From: Acidobacteriota bacterium
GTDB taxonomy: Bacteria > Acidobacteriota > Terriglobia > Bryobacterales > Bryobacteraceae
DNA length: 64,000 bases
NCBI GenBank assembly: GCA_016185425.1
Contig: JACPNQ010000020.1
Location: 1-64,000 of the forward strand
Direction of reading: 5' to 3'
In this document: positions 8,207 to 16,662 of the stretch, in pieces
Layout: each line of letters starts with the position of its first letter
Position numbering within the stretch: the stretch's first letter is position 1
Made by a program: the position numbers and the translations under genes
The notes under the pieces: model-generated
The model's database searches: none
Told to the model about the DNA's origin: nothing
Seen by the model: only the letters and a program-made list of their open reading frames with translations

Positions 8207-8527
8207 ATGCGCGTCACCGACAAGCTGACTCCGGTCGCCGCGGCCATGAGCGCATTGGCAACGATGGCGTGCTGCTTGCCTCTGGGTATCGCCGGGGCGG
8301 TGGGCGCGCTGGGATTGAGTGTTGCGCTGGAGAGATTGCGGCCGTGGCTGATTGGCCTCGCGGTGATACTGCTCGGCCTGAGTGCCTTTCAGATGTACCG
8401 TGGCCAAAAGAGCTGCCAGCGGCGGAGCCGTCTGAGTTTGCTATTGTTCGGGCTGTCGGCGACGGTCGTGTTCGGCGTGATGGTTTTTCCGCAGCAACTC
8501 GCGGAGCTGATGGCAGCTTTGCCGTAG
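8207..8527 (+). CDS. MerT/MerC-like small membrane protein
   Basis: The 106-residue protein has about three hydrophobic segments. A cysteine pair lies in the first one (LATMACCLPLGIAG), as in the mercury transporters MerT, MerC and MerF, where CC takes Hg(II) from MerP. A second cysteine region (KSCQRR) lies between segments two and three. It follows the MerP-like gene directly. Transport of a soft metal ion into the cytoplasm is inferred from motif and neighbours; no mercuric reductase gene follows. Confidence 0.7.
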   Translation: MRVTDKLTPVAAAMSALATMACCLPLGIAGAVGALGLSVALERLRPWLIGLAVILLGLSAFQMYRGQKSCQRRSRLSLLLFGLSATVVFGVMVFPQQLAELMAALP

Positions 8528-8533
8528 ATTCCC

Positions 8534-9121
8534 ATGAAGCGCACCTGGTCAATTCTTCTGGCGGCGATCGTGGTGGTTGTTCCCGGCGCGGTTTATCTCA
8601 CGAGAGCGGGCCAGTCACCAGCGGGGCAGCCGCCATTGGTCGAAATAAACGGCGCGACACTATCCACTCTGCAATCGGAATTCAACCGGACCTCGGACCA
8701 GACGCGCGTGATTCTGCTGCTCTCCCCGACTTGACCGACTTGTCTGCGGGGGGCCTCCGCGGTCGAAACCATTCTGGACAATCACCCTGCGAGTCCGGTG
8801 GTGGTGTTCGCGGTATGGGAGCCAATTCTTCCGACGGACTGGAGCGCACCGGGCACGAGTGCGCTGCATCGCCTCAATGATCGCCGGGTACGGCAGTTCT
8901 GGGACCCCGGCCATCTTGTCGCCGCGGCCATTAAGAAGGCGGAGGCCTCCGGCCAGCTTCACCCCGAGTGCTGCGAGCGCGAGGGGTTCTTGTGGGATCT
9001 CAGCGCGGCTTACGCACCCGGAGCGCGCTGGAACGACAGGTTGCCGGAGCCAGTTCTGCTGAGCGGGCCCGTGGTGGAAGTTGCGGCTGCGCTGGAATCG
9101 GTCGTGGCGAAGGACAAATAG
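8534..9121 (+). CDS. Predicted selenoprotein, thioredoxin-like UxxC, membrane-anchored or exported
   Basis: One frame runs from ATG 8534 to TAG 9119-9121, interrupted only by TGA at 8732-8734 (codon 67). If TGA is selenocysteine, the protein has 195 residues: a leader (WSILLAAIVVVVPGAVYL), then VILLLSPT-U-PTCLRGA, then 125 protein-like residues (VVVFAVWEPILPTDW, RQFWDPGHL, CCEREGFLWDL). The TGA stands exactly where a thioredoxin-type motif has its first cysteine, after a hydrophobic strand and before a helix, giving U67-P-T-C70. A SECIS-like hairpin follows the TGA at once. Codon use and composition do not change across the TGA. It is last in the metal operon, 6 bases after the MerT-like gene. 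The alternative is a nonsense mutation in a cysteine version, but the exact UxxC placement argues against it. Confidence 0.75.
8735..8765 (+). promoter_or_regulatory. Candidate bacterial SECIS element
   Basis: Directly after the TGA, GCGG (8746-8749) pairs with CCGC (8757-8760) below a loop that begins with G (GGGGCCT). C8744 can pair with G8761, leaving U8745 bulged. CGAC (8736-8739) pairs with GTCG (8762-8765) to form the lower stem. The loop starts 16 bases after the TGA. Bacterial SECIS elements show a stem-loop within about 16-37 bases of the UGA, a bulged U and a G early in the loop. The fold was worked out by eye. Confidence 0.6.
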
Positions 9122-9126
9122 GATTG

Positions 9127-9792
9127 CTAGCTACGCTGTTTGTCGGGTTGCCTTTCGTCACAAATCAAGCGGCCGAGCGTCGCGAATATTTGATCCGCTA
9201 TAGCCGAAATGTCCGGCTGGCCCTGGTCGAACCACGAGCGAAAGGTTACGGCGAGAACGGAAATGGTCAAGCCGGCAAGGATACTTGGCGTCAGATCGTC
9301 TTCAGAACCCTTCCTAAGGCGCCGCGCAAAGGCCTCCGCGACCTGGTCCTGAACCTCAGCCATTCGCGATAGTTGTGCCGCTCTTGCAGCCGGGTACTTC
9401 GCCGCGATCTCCATGATCTTCCGCGTCCGCGGGTGCGCGGCCGACTGTTGCGCAATTTGGAGCACCGTTCCTCGAAAGACCTCGGAGAGCGAGTGGGTCC
9501 GCGGGAAAGCGTCTATCGCGCCGGTGAGATCCGTCCCATAATTCACGATGCCTTGCGCCATCAGATCGCTTTTGGACGAGAAGTAGCGAAAGAAGGAACG
9601 CCGGGATACGCCTGCCCGTTGCGCGATGTCGTCTACGGTGGTCTCGTCGAACCCCTTTTCGGCGAACAGGCCTGTGGCCGCATCCCAGATCGCGTCCCGC
9701 ACAAGCTGCTGCTTCCGCGCTTGCAGCGTCGGGACCATCGCTGCCGGGTGTTCAGCGACCGCGCCGGCGTTGATCGATGGCGACGAATTCAT
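9127..9792 (-). CDS. TetR-family transcriptional repressor
   Basis: The 221-residue protein has a TetR helix-turn-helix near residues 45-75 (TTVDDIAQRAGVSRRSFFRYF) and an alpha-helical ligand/dimer domain. It is divergent from a small secreted protein. The 125 bases between them carry two near-identical palindromes that lie on the rightward promoter, so it most likely represses that gene, and possibly itself. The ligand is unknown. The start at 9792 gives a 20-residue extension ahead of the usual TetR N-terminus; M19 (9738) is an alternative. Confidence 0.85.
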   Translation of the reverse strand: MNSSPSINAGAVAEHPAAMVPTLQARKQQLVRDAIWDAATGLFAEKGFDETTVDDIAQRAGVSRRSFFRYFSSKSDLMAQGIVNYGTDLTGAIDAFPRTHSLSEVFRGTVLQIAQQSAAHPRTRKIMEIAAKYPAARAAQLSRMAEVQDQVAEAFARRLRKGSEDDLTPSILAGLTISVLAVTFRSWFDQGQPDISAIADQIFATLGRLICDERQPDKQRS

Positions 9793-9843
9793 ATCGCAAG
9801 GCTAGCATATTTCGCCCCCCAGGAGCACAAGAAGCATTAAACG

Positions 9844-9895
9844 TTGACACTGGCACTTAATGCCATATACACTCTCTCCATGGCACCGAGTGCCA
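9844..9895 (+). promoter_or_regulatory. Promoter with two palindromic TetR-type operators
   Basis: TTGACA (9844-9849) and TATACA (9866-9871) form a near-consensus promoter with a 16-bp spacer. TGGCACTTAATGCCA (9851-9865) fills the spacer, and TGGCACCGAGTGCCA (9881-9895) lies just after the expected transcription start. Both are 15-bp dyads with TGGCA/TGCCA arms. Their centres are 30 bp apart, about three helical turns. The divergent TetR protein is the obvious ligand. Confidence 0.82.
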
Positions 9896-9917
9896 ACGCA
9901 AACTGAAAGGCAAGTCC

Positions 9918-10289
9918 ATGAGAGTACTGCTCCTATCTTTTCTGCTGGCATCAGCGGCTATTGCCGCGCCCGCCGATGACAGCGTTTCCTTAAATGGCAA
10001 ATGGCAGATTCATCGCATCGCCGCTGGCAGAGAAAGCCGGCAGGAATGCACCTTTACCCAGAAGAACAACGACCTGACCGGGACTTGCCGTTCCGACCAA
10101 GGCACTGTGGAGATCAGCGGGAAAGTGGACGGCAAGAAAGTCACCTGGACTTATAAAGGCCAGTCCGAGGGCGGCGCGGTGACCGTCGTTTATAAAGGGA
10201 CCATGGATTCGGCCACCAAGATTATTGGAACCGTAAGCGCCCTCGAATACGGTGTTGAAGGCGAGTTCACGGCCACGCAGGCCAATTAG
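9918..10289 (+). CDS. Small secreted beta-rich protein
   Basis: The 123-residue protein has a clear signal peptide (MRVLLLSFLLASAAIAAPA) and a strand-rich domain with LNGKWQI, CTFTQKNNDLTGTCRS, VTWTYKGQS and IIGTVSALE. The alternating strand pattern looks like a small beta-barrel or lipocalin-like fold. It is a known kind of acidobacterial hypothetical protein, without assigned function. Two cysteines could form a disulfide. AAAGG before the ATG supports the start. It is controlled by the two-operator promoter. Confidence 0.65.
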   Translation: MRVLLLSFLLASAAIAAPADDSVSLNGKWQIHRIAAGRESRQECTFTQKNNDLTGTCRSDQGTVEISGKVDGKKVTWTYKGQSEGGAVTVVYKGTMDSATKIIGTVSALEYGVEGEFTATQAN

Positions 10290-10849
10290 GAGCAGTTTCG
10301 GCATGGCGGGAGGCTGCGGTTCCGCTCCTGTTCCCGGTGTGGGCGTTTCCAGTGGGCGCCCAGCCGATCTCGCTGGCTGCCGCCGGTAGCCTCTCCGCGG
10401 TTGGGTCGCCTTGGGTATCGCCGGGCTGCCCGAAGCCGACCTCTAAACGGATGTCGCTCGTATCCTTCAATCCGGTTTGATCCACTACCGCTGACCCTGC
10501 GCGTCCTGGCGGGAGAATGCCGCTTCGAAGATGTTGCCTTGCTAATCATTTCTAATCCGCTTGACGCAACGCACGACCTTTTTCCGTTCAAGGCGATAGA
10601 CGACGGTCTGCCGGACTCAGGAAGGTTTCCTGAATCTCCCGAATCGAGCATGCCACTCTTTGCCACAGGGGCCTCATGAACTTGCAATTTAAGCTTCATC
10701 AATTTGGAGCGAGGGATAGGCTAAGCGGCGAGGGGTCAGACTACCATGGCCATAGTCGCATTGAAAGAGTTTGGACTCACGCACACGGCCGCGGTTCTGG
10801 AATCGATCCGAGGTCAAAACCTCAACTTGGCGACGGTGTGCGCGATGCC
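10290..10849. other. Gene-free stretch
   Basis: About 560 bases follow the small secreted protein gene. Frames of 90-140 codons exist on both strands, but they translate into arginine/serine/proline-rich peptides with no recognisable motif or ribosome site. No hairpin with a T-run, repeat or RNA gene was recognised. It may be decayed coding DNA. Confidence 0.45.
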
Positions 10850-11236
10850 TTAGTCCGCGAGGGTCATGAAGACCATCAGAAAATCACCTTCAGCGGTGAG
10901 GTAAAGCTCGTGGCAGATGATGTTCTTCTGCCGGGCGCTCGCGGCGGACATCGCGCTTTCCAGAGCAGTGAAATCACTGCCGAGCAAGTCAATCTTTCCC
11001 ATCGGGACACAGTGCAGGCGAATGGGGTAGTGATCACCCTCGTCACTGTAGCCGAGAGTAATGACAATCCTTTGCAGCGATTCGAGGTATTCAACTCCAA
11101 TGCTCTTTGCCGCAATCTTATTGGCGCTGGCGAAGGCGGCTACTTCATCGGCCAATCCGCCGATGGTCTTGTCGTCCGCCAACTTCCCCATAAATACTTT
11201 GAACTTGTCATGCACTTGATGCGAGATGGCGCTCAT
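10850..11236 (-). CDS. Hypothetical cytoplasmic protein
   Basis: The 128-residue protein starts MSAISHQVHDKFKVFMGKL and ends in LTAEGDFLMVFMTLAD. It has a helical first half (VAAFASANKIAAKSIG) and a strand-rich second half (RIVITLGYSDEGDHYPIRLHCVPMG). The sequence has normal amino-acid balance and is clearly protein-like, unlike the antisense frame. There is no signal peptide and I do not recognise the family. The frame opens six codons further upstream; the ATG at 11236 was preferred. It is divergent from the TonB receptor gene with an 86-base gap. Confidence 0.6.
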   Translation of the reverse strand: MSAISHQVHDKFKVFMGKLADDKTIGGLADEVAAFASANKIAAKSIGVEYLESLQRIVITLGYSDEGDHYPIRLHCVPMGKIDLLGSDFTALESAMSAASARQKNIICHELYLTAEGDFLMVFMTLAD

Positions 11237-11322
11237 ACAGACAGGATATAGCAACGCGCTGCCGGACCTGATAGACTTGCCGCGACCGCGAGGCCCAATG
11301 ACAGATTGATAGAAGGTGACCG

Positions 11323-14300
11323 ATGGTTTCCAACTGCCGTACGTCCTTGATTCTTTTGCTGGCCGGCTTGTTTATACACGCACAAGTGCAGCCAGTTGGC
11401 ACAATCGATGGGTCCGTCCGCGATGGATCGGGCGGAATGTTGGCCGGTGTCAAAGTCACCCTCCGTAATGTGGACACCGGTGTCACCAGAGACACGATGA
11501 CGAATGAGAGCGGCAGTTTTTTCTTCCCACTGGTGAATCCGGGCCGCTACGAAGCGACAGTTGAGAAGACAGGTTTCAAAAGAGGCGTGCAGGAGGTGAC
11601 GGTCAGAACCGGCATCGGGTCAACCGCCGACTTTACGCTCCAACTGGGCCAGGTAACCGACTCGGTGCAGGTCACGGCGGAGACCCCTCTACTCGAGACG
11701 TCCAGTTCGTCGGTCAGCCGCAATATCGCACAACGCACTGTGCAGGACATGCCTCTACTGGCGAGGAATGTGCTGATGCTTGTCAATCTGGCGCCGGGGA
11801 TCACGAACAATGCGCCCACCAGCAACACAACGGGCTTGATTGATATCGACAGCGTGTCCTATACATCGGCCTCGGGCGCCAACAACCGTACCAATGAATT
11901 CCTGATGGACGGCATTCCGAACAATGTCTCCGACCGTGTCGCCTATATTCCCAGCGTCGACGATGTCGAGGAGTTCACTGTCTCCACGAACGCGCTGGAC
12001 GCCGAATATGGGCATGGCGGCGGGATGTATGTGAATGTCGTCACCAAGGGCGGCACGAACGGCTTTCACGGCAATATCTACGAGTTCTTTCGCAATGACA
12101 AACTGAACGCCAATTCCTTTTTCTCCAACAAGAACGGCGCCCCACGCCCGGTGTTTCGTTTCAACCAATTCGGGCTGACCGCGGGCGGGCCGATCGTGAA
12201 GAATAAGACGTTCTGGTTTTTCAACTTCGAGGGGCTCCGTCAACGCACGCCCCGCGCCTACCGGTTTACCGTCCCCACCGCTCTTCAGCGAACCGGCGAT
12301 TTCTCGCAGACATTCAATGCCGCCGGCGCCGCATTCCAGATCGCCGATCCGCTGACGACAACACCGGCCGGAGCGAGAACGCTTTTCCCCGGCGGCCGGA
12401 TTCCGGCAACCCGGATCAATGCCGTTGCCCGCAGCGTCATTTCCAGATATCCGGCGGCGAATTTGCCGGGAGATCTCAATACGAACGCCAACAACTACTT
12501 CAGCGAAGTTCCGGCGCCCTATGACGGCGAGAATTATTCCGTGCGCATCGATCAGAATTTCAAGAAGCACCGCCTGTTCGGCCGCTGGTCGACAAATGAA
12601 GGATTCCCCGGTGCTCCGACGCCGTGGGATATCGGGGAAGGCGGCGTTGGCGCGCTTGAGGGGAACAACCGGGCACAGACATCGATCGGGCTGAGCGATG
12701 TGGTTACCGTGAACCCGTCGATGGTGATCACGGCGCAGGCCGGCTTCACGCGCTGGACGCAGGAAGGCACTCATCCCGCGTTCGATCAGACGCAGATCGG
12801 GATTTCCCAGTCCCTGATCAGCCAAATGCAGCAGAAGATCTTCCCGCGCTTTAATATGGCGACGGATATGTACTATATCGGGGCGTCGGAGGGCCAGTGG
12901 TACGAACACACCAATACGTTTTCGTTCAACATCGGCGTTTCGAAGAACTTAGGCAGCCACAATATGAAGTTCGGCTTCCAGAGCCAGGTAAAGCAGAACA
13001 ATTCCCAGGGCGCCGCGCGGCCGGGCGGCGAGTACAACTTCGATCGCGGATTCACGCAACCGAACGCTTTTGCGCCCGGCAGCAACCTCGGCAACGCCAT
13101 CGCCAGCTTCCTATTAGGCACGCCGAACACCGGCTTGCTGAACCTGCGCGCGGCGACAGCCCCGCAGAGCCCGTTCTACGGCTGGTATTTTCAGGACGAC
13201 TACAAACTGACTCCCAAACTGACGCTGAACCTCGGACTTCGCTACGACCTGATGCTGGGCATTACGGAACGGTACAACCAGAACAATCTTGGCTTCGATC
13301 TGAAAGTCTCGAATCCCATTGAGGCCGCCGCGAAGGCCGCGTATTCCCGCAGCCCGATTGCCGAACTGCCCCCGGCCAATTTCAACGTGCGCGGCGGTTT
13401 GTTCTTCGCCACAAAGGACAACCGGCGAAACGTGGTGGCCGAGAAAACCAATTGGCAACCGCGCATCGGCCTGGCGTACCGGGTTCTGCCCAAGACCGTT
13501 ATCCGCACGGGATTCGGCATTTTCTATTCCGTCTGGTGGCAGCCGTTCGTGAACGCCACGGGCTTTTCCGCGCAGACCGACATGGTGACGACGCTCGACG
13601 GTGGACTGACACCGGCGGACACGCTTGCCAATCCGTTCCCCAATGGCTTCGTGCAACCCACGGGGGCCAGCCTGGGCCTGTCCACGCTGCTGGGACAGAC
13701 GCTGGCGCCGTACGACTACGATCGAAAGAACATCCGCAATGACCGATGGAGCTTTGGGGTGCAACACGAGGTGCGGCGCAACCTGCAGATCGAGATTAAC
13801 TACGTGGGCCAGCGCGCGCCTAACGTCATTTCGAGCACTGGCTCGGGAGACTCCGGAAAGGTGATCAATGCAGGCTGGAACGGTAACGGCGGAACGTTCG
13901 ATCAGCGATACTACAGTCTGGGAGCGCGGCTGAACGCGCGTATCGCGAATCCGTTCGTGGGGCTGATTCCGGCCCCTAGCGCGCTTGCCGGGGCCACGAT
14001 TACTGTCGCTCAGTTACTGAATCCGTATCCGGAGTTCGGCAATATCAATCTCAACCGCACTTCGGGCGGAACCAGCAACTATCACTCGCTGCAGGTCAGC
14101 GGCACCCAACGATTTGCCGCCGGCGCGATGGTGCAGTTTGCCTACACGTTCTCCAAGCAGATCGAGTCGTTGCGCTACATCGAGCCCAGCGACCCGGCTC
14201 CGTCGAAAATGATCGGCCAATTCGACAACCCGCACCGGGTTTCGGCGGGAATCATTTATGAACTGCCGTTCGGGAAAGGCAAGGCCGCGACGAGAATGGC

Positions 14301-14730
14301 GGCGGTGAACAAGCTGATTGGCGGCTGGCAATGGAGTGCGATGTACATCTACCAGACAGGCGCCGCTGTGGCGCTCCCGGCCGCGTTGGCTACGGGCGTG
14401 AGTCCCAAGCTCGACAATCCCACGATCAACAACTGGTTTAACGGAGCGTCGATGGTGGTGCTGCCGCCGTTTGCGGCGCGGCGCAATCCCTATTTCTGGA
14501 GCGGGCTGCGTGGGCCGGCCATGAACAATTGGGACATGGGTTTCCTCAAGAACACCTATGCCTACAAGGAACGCGTGAAGGTCCAATTCCGGCTGGAGAT
14601 GATCAACGCGTTCAACCGCGTTTGGTTTGGCGGATTGAATACGGGTATCACCGCCGCCACCTACACGCAGTTAACCAGCCAGGCGAATCAGCCGCGCAAC
14701 ATTCAGCTTGGGATGAAGGTGAATTTCTGA
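11323..14730 (+). CDS. TonB-dependent receptor, Oar-like, with carboxypeptidase-regulatory domain
   Basis: The 1135-residue outer-membrane protein has a signal peptide (about 1-21), a carboxypeptidase-regulatory-like beta-sandwich (about 25-110: GSVRDGSGGMLAGVKVTL), a plug domain (about 125-240) and a long 22-stranded type barrel that ends in phenylalanine (GMKVNF). This architecture is strongly expanded in Acidobacteriota. Members import large or polymer-derived ligands using the TonB/ExbBD system. The substrate cannot be told. AGAAGGTGAC before the ATG marks the start. The stop lies 4 bases from the stop of the convergent AAA ATPase gene. Confidence 0.9.
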   Translation: MVSNCRTSLILLLAGLFIHAQVQPVGTIDGSVRDGSGGMLAGVKVTLRNVDTGVTRDTMTNESGSFFFPLVNPGRYEATVEKTGFKRGVQEVTVRTGIGSTADFTLQLGQVTDSVQVTAETPLLETSSSSVSRNIAQRTVQDMPLLARNVLMLVNLAPGITNNAPTSNTTGLIDIDSVSYTSASGANNRTNEFLMDGIPNNVSDRVAYIPSVDDVEEFTVSTNALDAEYGHGGGMYVNVVTKGGTNGFHGNIYEFFRNDKLNANSFFSNKNGAPRPVFRFNQFGLTAGGPIVKNKTFWFFNFEGLRQRTPRAYRFTVPTALQRTGDFSQTFNAAGAAFQIADPLTTTPAGARTLFPGGRIPATRINAVARSVISRYPAANLPGDLNTNANNYFSEVPAPYDGENYSVRIDQNFKKHRLFGRWSTNEGFPGAPTPWDIGEGGVGALEGNNRAQTSIGLSDVVTVNPSMVITAQAGFTRWTQEGTHPAFDQTQIGISQSLISQMQQKIFPRFNMATDMYYIGASEGQWYEHTNTFSFNIGVSKNLGSHNMKFGFQSQVKQNNSQGAARPGGEYNFDRGFTQPNAFAPGSNLGNAIASFLLGTPNTGLLNLRAATAPQSPFYGWYFQDDYKLTPKLTLNLGLRYDLMLGITERYNQNNLGFDLKVSNPIEAAAKAAYSRSPIAELPPANFNVRGGLFFATKDNRRNVVAEKTNWQPRIGLAYRVLPKTVIRTGFGIFYSVWWQPFVNATGFSAQTDMVTTLDGGLTPADTLANPFPNGFVQPTGASLGLSTLLGQTLAPYDYDRKNIRNDRWSFGVQHEVRRNLQIEINYVGQRAPNVISSTGSGDSGKVINAGWNGNGGTFDQRYYSLGARLNARIANPFVGLIPAPSALAGATITVAQLLNPYPEFGNINLNRTSGGTSNYHSLQVSGTQRFAAGAMVQFAYTFSKQIESLRYIEPSDPAPSKMIGQFDNPHRVSAGIIYELPFGKGKAATRMAAVNKLIGGWQWSAMYIYQTGAAVALPAALATGVSPKLDNPTINNWFNGASMVVLPPFAARRNPYFWSGLRGPAMNNWDMGFLKNTYAYKERVKVQFRLEMINAFNRVWFGGLNTGITAATYTQLTSQANQPRNIQLGMKVNF

Positions 14731-14734
14731 TGAG

Positions 14735-16300
14735 CTATTGATGCGCGATGGGAGAGGCGCGAACGGCGCGCTGGAAGGCCCAGGTCCGAATCTGGCTGAT
14801 CTGTTCCTTCATCGTTCGCGAAAGAGGTACGAACTTCGCGGCAATGAGAATGAGATCCCTGCCGGTCAACTGCCGATCCTGAAGGCGCGCCTTTGTGATC
14901 GCTGAGATCACACATTGCTCAATCTCCGCACCGGTCCACCCATTCGTAAATTTGATCAGCTCCGCGAAATCAAATGCGGTAATATCGACTCCCCGTCGAA
15001 CCAGGTGAATTTTGAAGATTTCGACCTGTTCCGCTTCCATCGGCATGTCGACAAAGAATACCTCATCGAAACGCCCTTTGCGGATCATTTCCGCGGGAAG
15101 AAGGTCGAGACGGTTCGCTGTCGCGGCGACGAAGAGTCCGGGTGACTTCTCTTGCATCCATGTGAGGAAGAACGCGAAAATTCTGCCCTGCTCTCCACTG
15201 GATTCCGTCGAGGTGATTCCCATTTCGATTTCGTCGAACCAGAGGACCGCGGGCGCCATGTCTTCCAGCATTCGGCACGCCCGGACAAACGCCTCCTCCG
15301 GTTTGCCATGACGGCCCGAGAAGATCTCAATCATGTCGATTCGATAGAGAGGAAGCTCGAAACAGGAAGAGATTGCTTTGACGCAGAGGCTCTTACCGCA
15401 GCCGGGAATGCCCATGATGAGGACGCCCTTCGGCACAATTTCCGCGCTCAAATCGTCGCGCATCTGAAAGAGCTTTCGCCGTTCCACCAGCCACTGTTTT
15501 AAGCCATCGAGTCCACCTACCTCTTCCAGTTTTCTACTTCCGGTTATGAACTCGATCACTCCGCTGCGATTAATCAGGAGTTGCTTCTCCTGCAGAAGGG
15601 CAGATACCGATTCCGGCCCGAGGCGTTTTCCGCCGGCCGATGCCCGCCGCACCGCATAGCGCGCCTCTTCCAGCGTCAAGCCGCGCAAGGCAGGCGCAAA
15701 TAGGCCTAGAAGCTCATCGTTGACATCCGCTCTTTGAGCGGGGGGCAACATCTTCGGCACCTCGTTCTGCAAAAACTCCACGAGCTCGGTCACATCGGGC
15801 GGGCGAAGTTCGAAGAAAACGATATTCCGCTCAATCTCTTCGGGGATAAACCGGAGCGCGGAAGTAATGACGACAAATTTCCCCTGGTCCAGGCAACTGT
15901 AATAGATATCCCGGAGACGCCGCCTGACCTCCGGAGATTCGCGCAGGGGTTCATGGAAGTCCTTCAGATGGAAGATTGCCGTGCCGTTGTGGGCGGCGAC
16001 AAAATCCAAGGCTCCGCGAGCCGATTGCGTACCAGGTTCAGCGAGCTGGCCATTCTTGCGCAGCCCTTCGGTAAAACTCCATGTCCAAACCGGGACCGGT
16101 CCAGATGCGAACAACCGCAGGGACACGTCGTCGAGCGCGCGTTCCACCCGCTGTTCTTCGGCGGACCGAATGTAGGTAATCGGGCGCCCCGATTCAAAGG
16201 TCTCCCGAATCATCTTTGCCGCGCGACTCTCTCCGGCTGGCGAACCGCTCGCCAAGCTTTCGATTTCATGGTTGGTATTCGCGGAAGTTGGAACTGTCAT
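14735..16300 (-). CDS. Ycf46-like AAA+ ATPase
   Basis: The 521-residue protein has an N-terminal half that looks like a degenerate AAA module without Walker motifs (about 20-240), and a full C-terminal AAA+ module. The C-terminal module has Walker A GIPGCGKS at 297-304, Walker B VLWFDEIE at 352-359, sensor 1 ATAN near 393 and an arginine-finger segment RKGRFDE at 407-413. This double arrangement is that of the Ycf46 family of cyanobacteria, plastids and diverse bacteria. Links to CO2 uptake regulation have been suggested in cyanobacteria, but the substrate is unknown. It is a single-gene unit. Confidence 0.82.
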   Translation of the reverse strand: MTVPTSANTNHEIESLASGSPAGESRAAKMIRETFESGRPITYIRSAEEQRVERALDDVSLRLFASGPVPVWTWSFTEGLRKNGQLAEPGTQSARGALDFVAAHNGTAIFHLKDFHEPLRESPEVRRRLRDIYYSCLDQGKFVVITSALRFIPEEIERNIVFFELRPPDVTELVEFLQNEVPKMLPPAQRADVNDELLGLFAPALRGLTLEEARYAVRRASAGGKRLGPESVSALLQEKQLLINRSGVIEFITGSRKLEEVGGLDGLKQWLVERRKLFQMRDDLSAEIVPKGVLIMGIPGCGKSLCVKAISSCFELPLYRIDMIEIFSGRHGKPEEAFVRACRMLEDMAPAVLWFDEIEMGITSTESSGEQGRIFAFFLTWMQEKSPGLFVAATANRLDLLPAEMIRKGRFDEVFFVDMPMEAEQVEIFKIHLVRRGVDITAFDFAELIKFTNGWTGAEIEQCVISAITKARLQDRQLTGRDLILIAAKFVPLSRTMKEQISQIRTWAFQRAVRASPIAHQ

Positions 16301-16440
16301 TTATAGAATTCGCCGCTCTCTCTCAATTATCGATGAACGCGCCGCAGCCGTTTCCCAACGGTCTCTCTCACCACGTGGCCGTGGTAAAGTGAGCTATCCA
16401 ATAGACGCATCGTAAGGTTTGTTTGGTTGGCGTGGCACCC

Positions 16441-16656
16441 ATGAAAAACCTAAGGCGACTCGAACATCTACGCGACGGCTCTCTGTCGGTACTTCGGACC
16501 GAAATGGACAAGCTTCACGCGATGAAAATAGAGGCATTGCAAACGGGCGTACCTCCGCCGCAGACTGCGGAGCAGACCATCATCATGGAAACGGCCCGGA
16601 AGGCGTTCGACAAGGCCTATGACCAGTACCTTGCCGCATACAAGTTGCTGCATTAA
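16441..16656 (+). CDS. Small helical hypothetical protein
   Basis: The 71-residue protein MKNLRRLEHLRDGSL... has no signal peptide and is predicted to be all helix, with charged and alanine/leucine spacing (TARKAFDKAYDQYLAAYKLLH). A TTG at 16423 in the same frame, preceded by TAAGG, is an alternative start and has the better ribosome site. It is divergent from the AAA ATPase gene. No family is recognised. Confidence 0.45.
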   Translation: MKNLRRLEHLRDGSLSVLRTEMDKLHAMKIEALQTGVPPPQTAEQTIIMETARKAFDKAYDQYLAAYKLLH

Positions 16657-16662
16657 GCGCCA

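Noticed and set aside
10286-10702. Minus-strand frame of 138 codons after the small secreted protein gene
   Set aside because: Serine/arginine-rich composition, no ribosome site, no similarity recognised; kept only as gene-free DNA.
11755-12909. A 384-codon minus-strand frame
   Set aside because: It is antisense to the first TonB receptor gene, with no motif.
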